Below are positions 1 through 5,073 of a stretch of DNA of 7,066 nucleotides, piece by piece. The stretch comes from Bacteroidota bacterium (GTDB taxonomy: Bacteria > Bacteroidota > Rhodothermia > Rhodothermales > UBA10348), in the NCBI GenBank assembly GCA_024640835.1, contig JAHEEH010000090.1:1-7066 (forward strand), in the 5' to 3' direction. The number at the start of each line of letters is the position of its first letter. Position 1 is the stretch's first letter. A program made the translations under genes and the position numbers. Below the pieces are notes generated by a model. That model saw nothing but the letters and a program-made list of their open reading frames with translations. It did not search any database and was not told where the DNA came from.

Positions 1-293
1 TCGTCCCCGTTGCAGCAGATGAAGCGGGGAACGGCAGGGTCGACGGGCGGCATGAAGGTCCATTTCAGGCCCGTGGGAAAGCCCGCCCCGCCGCGGCCCT
101 TGAGACCGGACTTCTTGACTTCCTCGGTCACGCTCTTCTGATCCCAGGTGCCGCCGGTGAGCACGCTTCGCAGCGAGCCGTAGCCGCCGTTCGCCTCGTA
201 CACGTCGAGCCGATGCAGGTCCTTTACCGGGGGAAGTAGCACGCGTCGGTAGGAGCGCCAGTCGCCCGCCTTGGTGCCGTTGGATGCGTCCAT
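1..293 (-). CDS. nuoF: NADH-quinone oxidoreductase subunit F, N-terminal part (cut by window edge)
   Basis: NuoF is the peripheral-arm subunit of complex I that binds NADH and FMN and passes electrons to the Fe-S chain. Only the first 97 codons are inside the window; the rest lies beyond the left edge. Translated from ATG at 293, the protein shows the family's glycine-rich nucleotide-binding loop, [10 protein letters not shown], at residues 66-75, followed by LKW and then CCNGDE at the cut end. That last stretch is the start of the conserved NGDE FMN/NADH-site motif. The start is supported by an AGGA sequence (302-305 on the minus strand) 8 bases upstream, the best ribosome binding site in the operon, and by a plausible 65-residue lead to the glycine loop. 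nuoE ends 31 bases upstream, consistent with nuoE-nuoF order. The 4Fe-4S ligands of NuoF are C-terminal and cannot be judged here. Confidence 0.93.
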   Translation of the reverse strand, partial: MDASNGTKAGDWRSYRRVLLPPVKDLHRLDVYEANGGYGSLRSVLTGGTWDQKSVTEEVKKSGLKGRGGAGFPTGLKWTFMPPVDPAVPRFICCNGD

Positions 294-324
294 CTGGAGT
301 GTCCTGAATGCGTTCGCGCGCGGG

Positions 325-999
325 CTAGCGGATGGTGGCCGAGACGGGCGGTGCCGGGGAAGCGGCCGTCGCCGGCGCGTCGGTTCGTCGGTTCCCACCG
401 AATTCGTCCTGGTCCTGGGGAAGGGTCACCGACGTGAAATCGGGGATCTTCCCCTCCCGGAGTGCATCGACCAGGGCGTCGAGCTTCTCCTCGGTCAGGC
501 TGAACACGTACGGGCCGTTCGTGACCTGCAGCACCGGCGCGGAGCCGCAGGCGCCGAGGCATTCCACCTCCTGGATCGAGAACTGGCCGTCCGCGGTGGT
601 CTGCCCCTTCGAGATTCCGAGCTTCTTCTCGAGATGGTGAAGCATGTCGTAGCCGCCGCAGACCTGGCAGGAAAAGCACGTGCACACGTCCAGGACGTGG
701 CGCCCCATCTCCTTCTTGTAGTACTGGGTGTAGAACGTGGCCACGCCGAACGCCCTGGCGTACGGAATGCCGACGGCGTCCGCCGTGAGACGGATGACCT
801 CCGGTGGCAGCCAGCCGAACTTCTCCTGGGCCATCCAGAGGGCGCGCATGATGGCGCCGTCCGCGGTCGGATACCGGCCGATCCACTCGGCGATGCGCCC
901 CTTCTCGTCGTCCGTGAAGACGAGCCGGTCGGCAGGAATCACCGGATCGGGATCCCGGTCGGGCAGGGAAACGACCGGATGCTTGATGAAATCAGCCAT
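325..999 (-). CDS. nuoE: NADH-quinone oxidoreductase subunit E (24 kDa, [2Fe-2S] thioredoxin-like)
   Basis: NuoE carries the N1a [2Fe-2S] cluster next to FMN in the NADH-oxidising module of complex I. The 224-residue product has the N-terminal helical part (about 30-95, with the family stretch [11 protein letters not shown] near 83-93) and a thioredoxin-like ferredoxin fold. Its four expected ligands are visible: C-x4-C at Cys106/Cys111 and C-x3-C at Cys147/Cys151 ([10 protein letters not shown]). Two further cysteines, Cys108 and Cys114, sit inside and just after the first pair, which is unusual. The last 30 or so residues are Pro/Ala/Thr-rich and look disordered. The ATG at 999 lies 7 bases after the nuoD stop; the reading frame stays open further upstream, inside nuoD, but MADFIKHP is the sensible start. 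No Shine-Dalgarno sequence is visible, so translation may be coupled to nuoD. Confidence 0.95.
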   Translation of the reverse strand: MADFIKHPVVSLPDRDPDPVIPADRLVFTDDEKGRIAEWIGRYPTADGAIMRALWMAQEKFGWLPPEVIRLTADAVGIPYARAFGVATFYTQYYKKEMGRHVLDVCTCFSCQVCGGYDMLHHLEKKLGISKGQTTADGQFSIQEVECLGACGSAPVLQVTNGPYVFSLTEEKLDALVDALREGKIPDFTSVTLPQDQDEFGGNRRTDAPATAASPAPPVSATIR

Positions 1000-1006
1000 A
1001 AGCGGA

Positions 1007-2326
1007 TTACTTGTCGGCTTCGCCGAGAACGGGGTCGATGGTGCCGATGAGCATGACCATGTCACCGATGAGGGCTCCCTCCATGAGGGCTTCGAGGCCC
1101 TGGATGTTGGAGAAGCTCGGTGCGTTGATCCGGGCCCGGAACGGCCGGCCGGTGCCGTCGGATTGGATGTAGAATCCGAGCTCGCCCTTGGGGGCCTCGA
1201 CCGCGTGGTACGACCAGATGCCCCTGGGAGGGCACACGCCGGTGTCCGTGTACATGAAGTCGTGGATGAGGCCCTCCATCGAGTAGTAGACCTCGTCCTT
1301 GGACGGGTAGGAACGCTTGGCGTCGTCCACACGGATCGGTCCGCGGACCGTCTTCAGTTTCTCCAGGCACTGCCGGACGATCTTGAGCGACTCCTTCATC
1401 TCCTCCATCCGGACGTGGTACCGCGAGAAGCAGTCCCCGTCTTCCCGGACCGGCACGGTGAAGTCGACCTCGTCGTACTTCAGGTAGGGCTCGAAGACGC
1501 GTATGTCGTGCGGAATGCCCGAGCCACGGAGGTTGGGCCCGGTCATCCCGAGCGCGATCACCTCCTCGCGGGACAGCACGCCGACGCCCACGTTCCGGTC
1601 GATCCAGATGCGGTTCCGGTTGAGCAGCTTCTCCCACCCCCTGATGGCGTCGGGAAAGTCGGCCACGAAGGCCTCGATCAGGTCGATGGCGTCGTCGGGG
1701 ATGTCACTCGCGATGCCGCCGATCCGGCTGTGGGACACCGTCAGCCGCGCCCCGCACACGTGATCGAAAATGGTGTAGAGATCCTCCCGGTAGCGGAACG
1801 TCCACAGGAAGACGGACACGGCCCCCGCATCCATCAGGCCCACGCCCATCCAGATCAGGTGGGACGTGATGCGCGAGAGCTCCGACATGAGCATGCGGAT
1901 CCACTGCGCCCGCTCGGGCACCTCGATGCCCGCCGCCTTCTCCACCGCGAGACACCATCCCACGTTGTTGGCGTAGGGCGCCAGGTAGTCCATGCGGTCC
2001 GTGTACGGCATGTACTCCTGGTACGTCTTGTTCTCGGCCATCTTCTCGATGCCCCGGTGCAGGAAGCCGATGTCGACGGCGCACCGTTCGATGGTTTCGC
2101 CGTCGAGCCGGACGGCACACCGGAGCACGCCGTGCGTGGCGGGGTGCTGGGGCCCGATGTTGAGCACCATCTCGTTTTCCAGCGGGTCCGGATCTCCCTT
2201 CTCCCGCGGTCCCCGCCGTTCTTCGAGCCACGAGTTCTTGGACTCGAGACGGCGGTACAGGGCCTCGTTGTGGCGCGGCCAGAATTTCAGCGTCTCGCTG
2301 AAGTTCTCTTTGGAAATCATGCTCAT
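1007..2326 (-). CDS. nuoD: NADH-quinone oxidoreductase subunit D (49 kDa, quinone-binding)
   Basis: NuoD forms, with NuoB, the cavity where quinone is reduced, at the junction of the peripheral and membrane arms of complex I. The 439-residue product is full length for a stand-alone NuoD. It has IGPQHPATHG at residues 57-66. His65 there corresponds to the quinone-site histidine of the family, and Tyr114 in RMDY to the quinone-site tyrosine 49 residues later, the same spacing as I recall for Thermus Nqo4. Other family blocks are EKAAGIEVPERAQWIRML (129-146), SRIGGI (200-205) and the C-terminal MLIGTIDPVLGE (425-436). The start is ATG 2326 or ATG 2320 (Met1 or Met3); neither has a Shine-Dalgarno sequence, and I chose the first. 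nuoC ends 13 bases upstream and nuoE begins 7 bases downstream. Confidence 0.97.
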   Translation of the reverse strand: MSMISKENFSETLKFWPRHNEALYRRLESKNSWLEERRGPREKGDPDPLENEMVLNIGPQHPATHGVLRCAVRLDGETIERCAVDIGFLHRGIEKMAENKTYQEYMPYTDRMDYLAPYANNVGWCLAVEKAAGIEVPERAQWIRMLMSELSRITSHLIWMGVGLMDAGAVSVFLWTFRYREDLYTIFDHVCGARLTVSHSRIGGIASDIPDDAIDLIEAFVADFPDAIRGWEKLLNRNRIWIDRNVGVGVLSREEVIALGMTGPNLRGSGIPHDIRVFEPYLKYDEVDFTVPVREDGDCFSRYHVRMEEMKESLKIVRQCLEKLKTVRGPIRVDDAKRSYPSKDEVYYSMEGLIHDFMYTDTGVCPPRGIWSYHAVEAPKGELGFYIQSDGTGRPFRARINAPSFSNIQGLEALMEGALIGDMVMLIGTIDPVLGEADK

Positions 2327-2339
2327 CGGGGCACCGCGT

Positions 2340-3011
2340 CTATTGGTCGGCGAGGTCCGACCGGGCCTCCTGGAAACTCTTGACCGGCTTGGAGCCGTGG
2401 GCCGCCGCGAACGGATCCAGGGTCAACCCGGCCTCCGGCGCCTGCGGCGGCAGCGGAAGGGAACCGGGGACACCGAGCAGCGGGAATTCCTTGCGCAGAG
2501 GGTGATATTCGAAATCCTCCGGCATGTACATGCGGCGCAGATCCGGATGACCGTCGAAACGGATTCCGAACATGTCCCAGCACTCCCGCTCGTTCCAGTT
2601 CGCCGCGGCAAAGACGGGCGTGATCGACGGTGCGACGGGCTCGGCTTCCGGGACGCGGATCTTCAGGCGGATCCGTTTCTTCGCGCTGAACGACACGAGG
2701 TTGTAGAAGACTTCGAACCGGTCTTCGTCCGTGAAGAGGTCGATGCCGCCCAGGTCCGCGAGGTACTCGTACGAGAGTTCCTCCTTCAGGAACCGGCAGA
2801 CGTCGACGACGGACGACCGGTCCACGTATACCGTGTGTTCGCCCGCGTACAGGAAGACCTCCAGCACGGCGCCACCGAACCGGCCCTGCAGGGCCTCCAC
2901 GGTGTCCGGGACGAAGGTCGTGTCCTTCGCGTGGGGATTCGTGCCGGCCTCGGTCTGGCGGGGACCGTCGACCGGGGTGAAGTGGAATGGAAGCGATCGG
3001 CCGGTTGCCAT
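2340..3011 (-). CDS. nuoC: NADH-quinone oxidoreductase subunit C (30 kDa)
   Basis: NuoC is a structural subunit of the quinone-reducing module of complex I and packs against NuoD and NuoB. The 223-residue product carries the 30 kDa family signature NERECWDMFGIRFDGHPDLR (140-159), followed by RMYMPEDFEYHPLRKEFPL (160-178), and an alpha/beta N-terminal domain from about residue 33. The first 30 residues and the last 45 are less conserved in style; the tail after PLLG is rich in Pro and Ala and may be flexible. The ATG at 3011 is 4 bases after the nuoB stop, so translational coupling is likely. A weak AGGA lies 14 bases upstream, rather far. It is not fused to nuoD: a stop codon and 13 bases separate them. 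Confidence 0.95.
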   Translation of the reverse strand: MATGRSLPFHFTPVDGPRQTEAGTNPHAKDTTFVPDTVEALQGRFGGAVLEVFLYAGEHTVYVDRSSVVDVCRFLKEELSYEYLADLGGIDLFTDEDRFEVFYNLVSFSAKKRIRLKIRVPEAEPVAPSITPVFAAANWNERECWDMFGIRFDGHPDLRRMYMPEDFEYHPLRKEFPLLGVPGSLPLPPQAPEAGLTLDPFAAAHGSKPVKSFQEARSDLADQ

Positions 3012-3015
3012 GGCC

Positions 3016-3609
3016 CTACAGGTTTTCCTGGTCGTAGAGAGCGACCGGTGAGATGACGCGGTCGCCGCCGGGCGTCAACACGCGGGGGCGGAGCGGGGCG
3101 GGCTCGGGGCGCCGATCGCCGGAGCCGCTGTCATCCGCCGCCGTGTACTCGTTTCGCACCTTCTCCTGGATGTCCATCAGGGCGTGGATGATGGCCTCGG
3201 GGCGCGGCGGACATCCCGAGACGTAGACGTCTACGGGAAGGAAGTTGTCGCAGCCCTGCACCACGCCGTAGCAGCGGTGCATGCCTCCCGTGGACGCGCA
3301 CGCCCCCACGGCGATGCACCACTTGGGGTCGGCCATCTGGTCCCAGACGCGCCGGATGGTGTGCGCCATCTTGTAGGACACCCACCCGGCCACGATCATC
3401 AGGTCCGCCTGGCGGGGAGAGAACCGCATGGCCTCGCTGCCGAACCGGGCGACGTCGTACTTCGGGTCGGCCATGGCCATGAGTTCGATCGCACAGCAGG
3501 CGAGGCCCATGGGCATGGGCATGAGCGAGTTCGAACGCGCCCAGTTCAGGACGGCGTCGACGCGCGTCGTGAGGAATCCCTCTCCTCCGGTTACGGGATC
3601 GGGTGCCAT
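3016..3609 (-). CDS. nuoB: NADH-quinone oxidoreductase subunit B (20 kDa, cluster N2)
   Basis: NuoB holds the [4Fe-4S] cluster N2, the last electron carrier before quinone in complex I. The 197-residue product shows the paired ligands Cys38-Cys39 (GLACCAIEL), Cys104 (VGACASTGG) and Cys133 (SGCPPRPE). The 65- and 29-residue spacings between them agree with the family pattern. Conserved [20 protein letters not shown] (61-80) is also present. Three additional cysteines (98, 113, 120) lie in the segment between the third and fourth ligands or just before it. A tail of about 40 residues (157-197), rich in Pro, Arg, Gly and Ser, follows the conserved core. The ATG at 3609 lies 43 bases after the nuoA stop with no clear Shine-Dalgarno; it is retained because the family N-terminus aligns naturally from [15 protein letters not shown]. 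Confidence 0.97.
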   Translation of the reverse strand: MAPDPVTGGEGFLTTRVDAVLNWARSNSLMPMPMGLACCAIELMAMADPKYDVARFGSEAMRFSPRQADLMIVAGWVSYKMAHTIRRVWDQMADPKWCIAVGACASTGGMHRCYGVVQGCDNFLPVDVYVSGCPPRPEAIIHALMDIQEKVRNEYTAADDSGSGDRRPEPAPLRPRVLTPGGDRVISPVALYDQENL

Positions 3610-3652
3610 GGTCGGGGAGGCTGGTGGATGGGATGCGGGCGGGCGTCGGGAG

Positions 3653-4024
3653 TCAATCGAACTCCAGCCCCCCCTTGCGGATGTCGTAGAGCAGTCCGAT
3701 CGCGAGGATCACGATGAAGAGGACCACGATGCCCATCAGGCCGAGCGCGACGCCTGAATCGAGGAATTCGCGGTACGTGGCAGCCCACGGATACAGGAAC
3801 ACGACTTCCACGTCGAACACGATGAAGATCATCGCGACGAGGTAGAACTTCACCGAGTAGCGTTCCCTGGCCGTGCCGATCGGGTCCATCCCGCTCTCGT
3901 AGGCCTTCTGCTTGATGACGTTGGGTCGCCTGGGTCCGACGAGCTCGGCGGACTTGAGCAGCATCAGGGCCACGCCGCCCGCGATCAGCAGCATGATGAA
4001 GAGCGGCAGGAAATCGGAGAGCAT
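3653..4024 (-). CDS. nuoA: NADH-quinone oxidoreductase subunit A (membrane)
   Basis: NuoA is the small three-helix membrane subunit at the joint between the membrane arm and the quinone site of complex I. The 123-residue product has predicted membrane segments at about 5-23, 60-79 and 94-113. The conserved cytoplasmic loop reads [20 protein letters not shown] (42-61), followed by [12 protein letters not shown] (70-81), which contains the family acidic pair Asp71 and Glu73. The loop has Ser at the place where many homologues have Cys; E. coli also has Ser there, so this is not abnormal. It is the first gene of the operon. The ATG at 4024 has no Shine-Dalgarno sequence in the preceding 20 bases (ATCCCACCCGGCGATC directly before it). 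A promoter candidate lies about 75 bases upstream. Confidence 0.96.
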   Translation of the reverse strand: MLSDFLPLFIMLLIAGGVALMLLKSAELVGPRRPNVIKQKAYESGMDPIGTARERYSVKFYLVAMIFIVFDVEVVFLYPWAATYREFLDSGVALGLMGIVVLFIVILAIGLLYDIRKGGLEFD

Positions 4025-4068
4025 GATCGCCGGGTGGGATTGGATGTGGCGAAATGACCCGGAAAGAG

Positions 4069-4079
4069 CCGATAATCGG
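4069..4079. repeat. small palindrome in the nuoA leader
   Basis: CCGAT-a-ATCGG is a perfect 5-bp inverted repeat with a single central base. It lies between the presumed nuo start point and the nuoA start codon. It could be an operator half-pair or chance; one copy only, so no function is assigned. Confidence 0.3.
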
Positions 4080-4096
4080 GCTCAATTTGGCGGAAT

Positions 4097-4127
4097 CGAA
4101 GCTACCCACCCCCATTCGGTGAGTCAA
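4097..4127 (-). promoter_or_regulatory. candidate promoter of the nuo operon
   Basis: On the minus strand TTGACT (4127-4122) is followed after 17 bases by TAGCTT (4104-4099), continuing as TAGCTTCG to 4097. Read as sigma-70, this is 5/6 plus 3/6 matches. Read as the Bacteroidota-type promoter it is TTG, 20 bases, then TAnnTTYG, one base off TAnnTTTG. The start point would fall near 4090, giving a leader of about 65-70 bases before nuoA. It is the only convincing site I see upstream of nuoA, but motif matches this short are weak evidence. Confidence 0.4.
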
Positions 4128-4143
4128 CGCGGCGGGCATTGAA

Positions 4144-4175
4144 GATTGGACCAATCGGGTCGGGCTTGCCGATTG
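4144..4175. repeat. overlapping inverted repeats, operator-like
   Basis: GATTGG (4144-4149), one base, then CCAATC (4151-4156) forms a perfect 6-bp palindrome. The same right arm extended as CAATCGG (4152-4158) is also a perfect 7-bp inverted repeat with CCGATTG (4169-4175), 10 bases further on. Three related half-sites therefore share the GATTG core. The second one overlaps the candidate -35/-33 element of the outer-membrane gene and lies between the two divergent promoters, a typical place for a regulator site. No specific regulator is recognised. Confidence 0.4.
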
Positions 4176-4194
4176 CTCCGACTCGGCTAAATTA
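4166..4194 (+). promoter_or_regulatory. candidate promoter of the outer-membrane protein gene
   Basis: TTGCCG (4166-4171) is followed after 16 bases by TAAATT (4188-4193), 4/6 matches each to the sigma-70 consensus. In Bacteroidota-type reading it is TTG, 19 bases, then TAAATTAG (to 4195), one base off TAnnTTTG. It sits in a rare AT-rich patch of this GC-rich region. A start near 4200-4203 would give a leader of roughly 107-110 bases before the ATG at 4310. Confidence 0.38.
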
Positions 4195-4228
4195 GAGGTC
4201 ATGCGGCCCGGATCGGCTGTGCGGTGGG

Positions 4229-4244
4229 GCGCTCGACCGAGCGC
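4229..4244. repeat. GC-rich hairpin in the leader of the outer-membrane protein gene
   Basis: GCGCTCG (4229-4235) and CGAGCGC (4238-4244) are perfect inverted repeats separated by two bases. In RNA this would fold as a 6-bp stem with a GACC tetraloop. It falls within the presumed 5' leader, about 65 bases before the start codon, and has no T-run after it, so it is not a terminator. It may stabilise the leader, or act as a DNA-binding site, or be chance in GC-rich sequence. Confidence 0.35.
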
Positions 4245-4295
4245 GGATGGTTGGCCCGGACGGCCGCGCGATCGTTCATCATCCTGTCCCATTTC

Positions 4296-4301
4296 GAGAG
4301 G
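4296..4301 (+). promoter_or_regulatory. ribosome binding site that fixes the start at 4310
   Basis: GAGAGG lies 8 bases before ATG 4310. It decides between this ATG and an in-frame upstream ATG at 4247. The choice at 4310 also places the signal peptide exactly at the N-terminus. Confidence 0.6.
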
Positions 4302-4309
4302 TTACCGTC

Positions 4310-4990
4310 ATGCGCATGATCCGCATTCTCCCCCTCGCGTTCTGCACGTTCCTGGTTGTGGGAACGGCCCAGTCGCAGGGCATTTTCACCGAACGGGGTA
4401 TCGGGGCCGAGATCGGCCTGGATACCGGCGGCGATTCGCCCACCACGATCGGAGGCGGGATCGGATACGTCGTCAATCGGCTGTTCGAGGCCGGGTTGGA
4501 TGTGGCGCGGTCGGAGCACTCCGATGCGGAGGAGGACTGGAACTACCTCTACGTCACCCCCCGTGTCCGCTTCTACCCCGTCCGGCAGAACGACAGCGTG
4601 CCCGTGACGGCCTTCGTCGGAGTCCACTACCACTTCGTGTCGCTGTCCGGTGACGCCACCGAGGGGGCGAGTGCGAACGGCTACGGAGTCGAACTCGGGG
4701 CCACGCGGGCGTTCACGGCAGGCGAGAACCTGGGCGTCCACCCGATGGTCAGCCTGATCGTGTCGAAGTGGCACGAGGAGCAGGAGTACGACTTCGGTTT
4801 CGGTACGGAGCTGTGGGAATACGACTCCACCCCGATCTATGTCACCGTCGGGGCTTTCCTGTCGGCGGGCGTCGGCGGCGCGAAGCTGTACGGTGGCCCG
4901 CTCGTGATCTACTCGAGCGAGAGTTCTGACGGCGAGACGTATACCGACACCCAGTTCGGATTCCGGGTCGGAGGCGTGCTGAACAAGTAG
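4310..4990 (+). CDS. secreted, probable outer-membrane beta-barrel protein of unknown function
   Basis: I do not recognise a named family. The 226-residue product begins with a clear signal peptide: MRMIR, a hydrophobic stretch (about 6-18), then GTAQSQG with probable cleavage after residue 22 or 23. The mature part of about 203 residues has alternating hydrophobic/polar, glycine- and tyrosine-rich segments such as GIGAEIGLD, TTIGGGIGYVV, YLYVTPRVRFYPV, AFVGVHYHFV, GYGVELGATRAF, HPMVSLIVSKW, PIYVTVGAFLSAG and FGFRVGGVLNK. That is about eight strands with acidic turns, the size and look of a small OmpA- or OmpW-like eight-stranded porin-type barrel. The last strand does not end in Phe or Trp, which weakens but does not exclude barrel insertion. 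The gene stands alone, divergent from nuoA and convergent with a TonB receptor. Base use matches its neighbours. A periplasmic or surface protein remains possible. Confidence 0.82.
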   Translation: MRMIRILPLAFCTFLVVGTAQSQGIFTERGIGAEIGLDTGGDSPTTIGGGIGYVVNRLFEAGLDVARSEHSDAEEDWNYLYVTPRVRFYPVRQNDSVPVTAFVGVHYHFVSLSGDATEGASANGYGVELGATRAFTAGENLGVHPMVSLIVSKWHEEQEYDFGFGTELWEYDSTPIYVTVGAFLSAGVGGAKLYGGPLVIYSSESSDGETYTDTQFGFRVGGVLNK

Positions 4991-5012
4991 CTGCCGGTCA
5001 CCGAAGGAAACG

Positions 5013-5050
5013 AAGAGGGGCCGTCGCCCGATGAGCGACGGCCCCTCTTT
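5013..5050. terminator. bidirectional intrinsic terminator between convergent genes
   Basis: AAGAGGGGCCGTCGC (5013-5027) and GCGACGGCCCCTCTT (5035-5049) form a perfect 15-bp stem with a 7-base loop. It starts 22 bases after the stop of the outer-membrane gene and ends 24 bases before the stop of the TonB receptor on the other strand. Plus-strand transcripts would end in TCTTTCG, minus-strand transcripts in TCTTCGTTTCC: both T-tracts are short and interrupted, but the A/T ends of the stem and the position between two converging genes fit a shared terminator. Confidence 0.8.
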
Positions 5051-5073
5051 CGTCCTGCCGGATTCTGGCGGGC

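Noticed and set aside
737..2383. A 548-codon open frame on the plus strand opposite nuoE/nuoD
   Set aside because: It is antisense to strongly conserved nuoD and nuoE, its translation is low-complexity (Arg/His/Val/Asp-rich) with no domain, and long antisense frames are expected in GC-rich coding DNA.
1992..3056. A 354-codon plus-strand open frame opposite nuoC/nuoD
   Set aside because: Same reason: shadow of real nuo genes, no family resemblance, no plausible promoter or ribosome binding site.
3653..4024. Ser in place of Cys in the NuoA loop as a lost functional residue
   Set aside because: Ser at this position is also found in functional NuoA such as that of E. coli, so it is normal variation.
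4187..4194. TAATTTAG on the minus strand as a second nuo promoter element
   Set aside because: It is the near-palindromic reverse of the plus-strand TAAATTA element and has no TTG at the right distance upstream on the minus strand.
3591..4292. A 233-codon minus-strand open frame over nuoA and the intergenic region
   Set aside because: nuoA in another frame of the same strand has the full conserved family motifs, and this frame has none.
4247..4309. Upstream in-frame ATG at 4247 as the start of the outer-membrane gene
   Set aside because: It would put 21 polar residues before the signal peptide and has no Shine-Dalgarno; ATG 4310 has GAGAGG at 8 bases and gives a proper signal sequence.
4310..4378. 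Lipoprotein signal with Cys12 of the outer-membrane protein as lipidation site
   Set aside because: The residues before it are LAF, and Phe at -1 breaks the lipobox; position 12 is also too early in the hydrophobic core.
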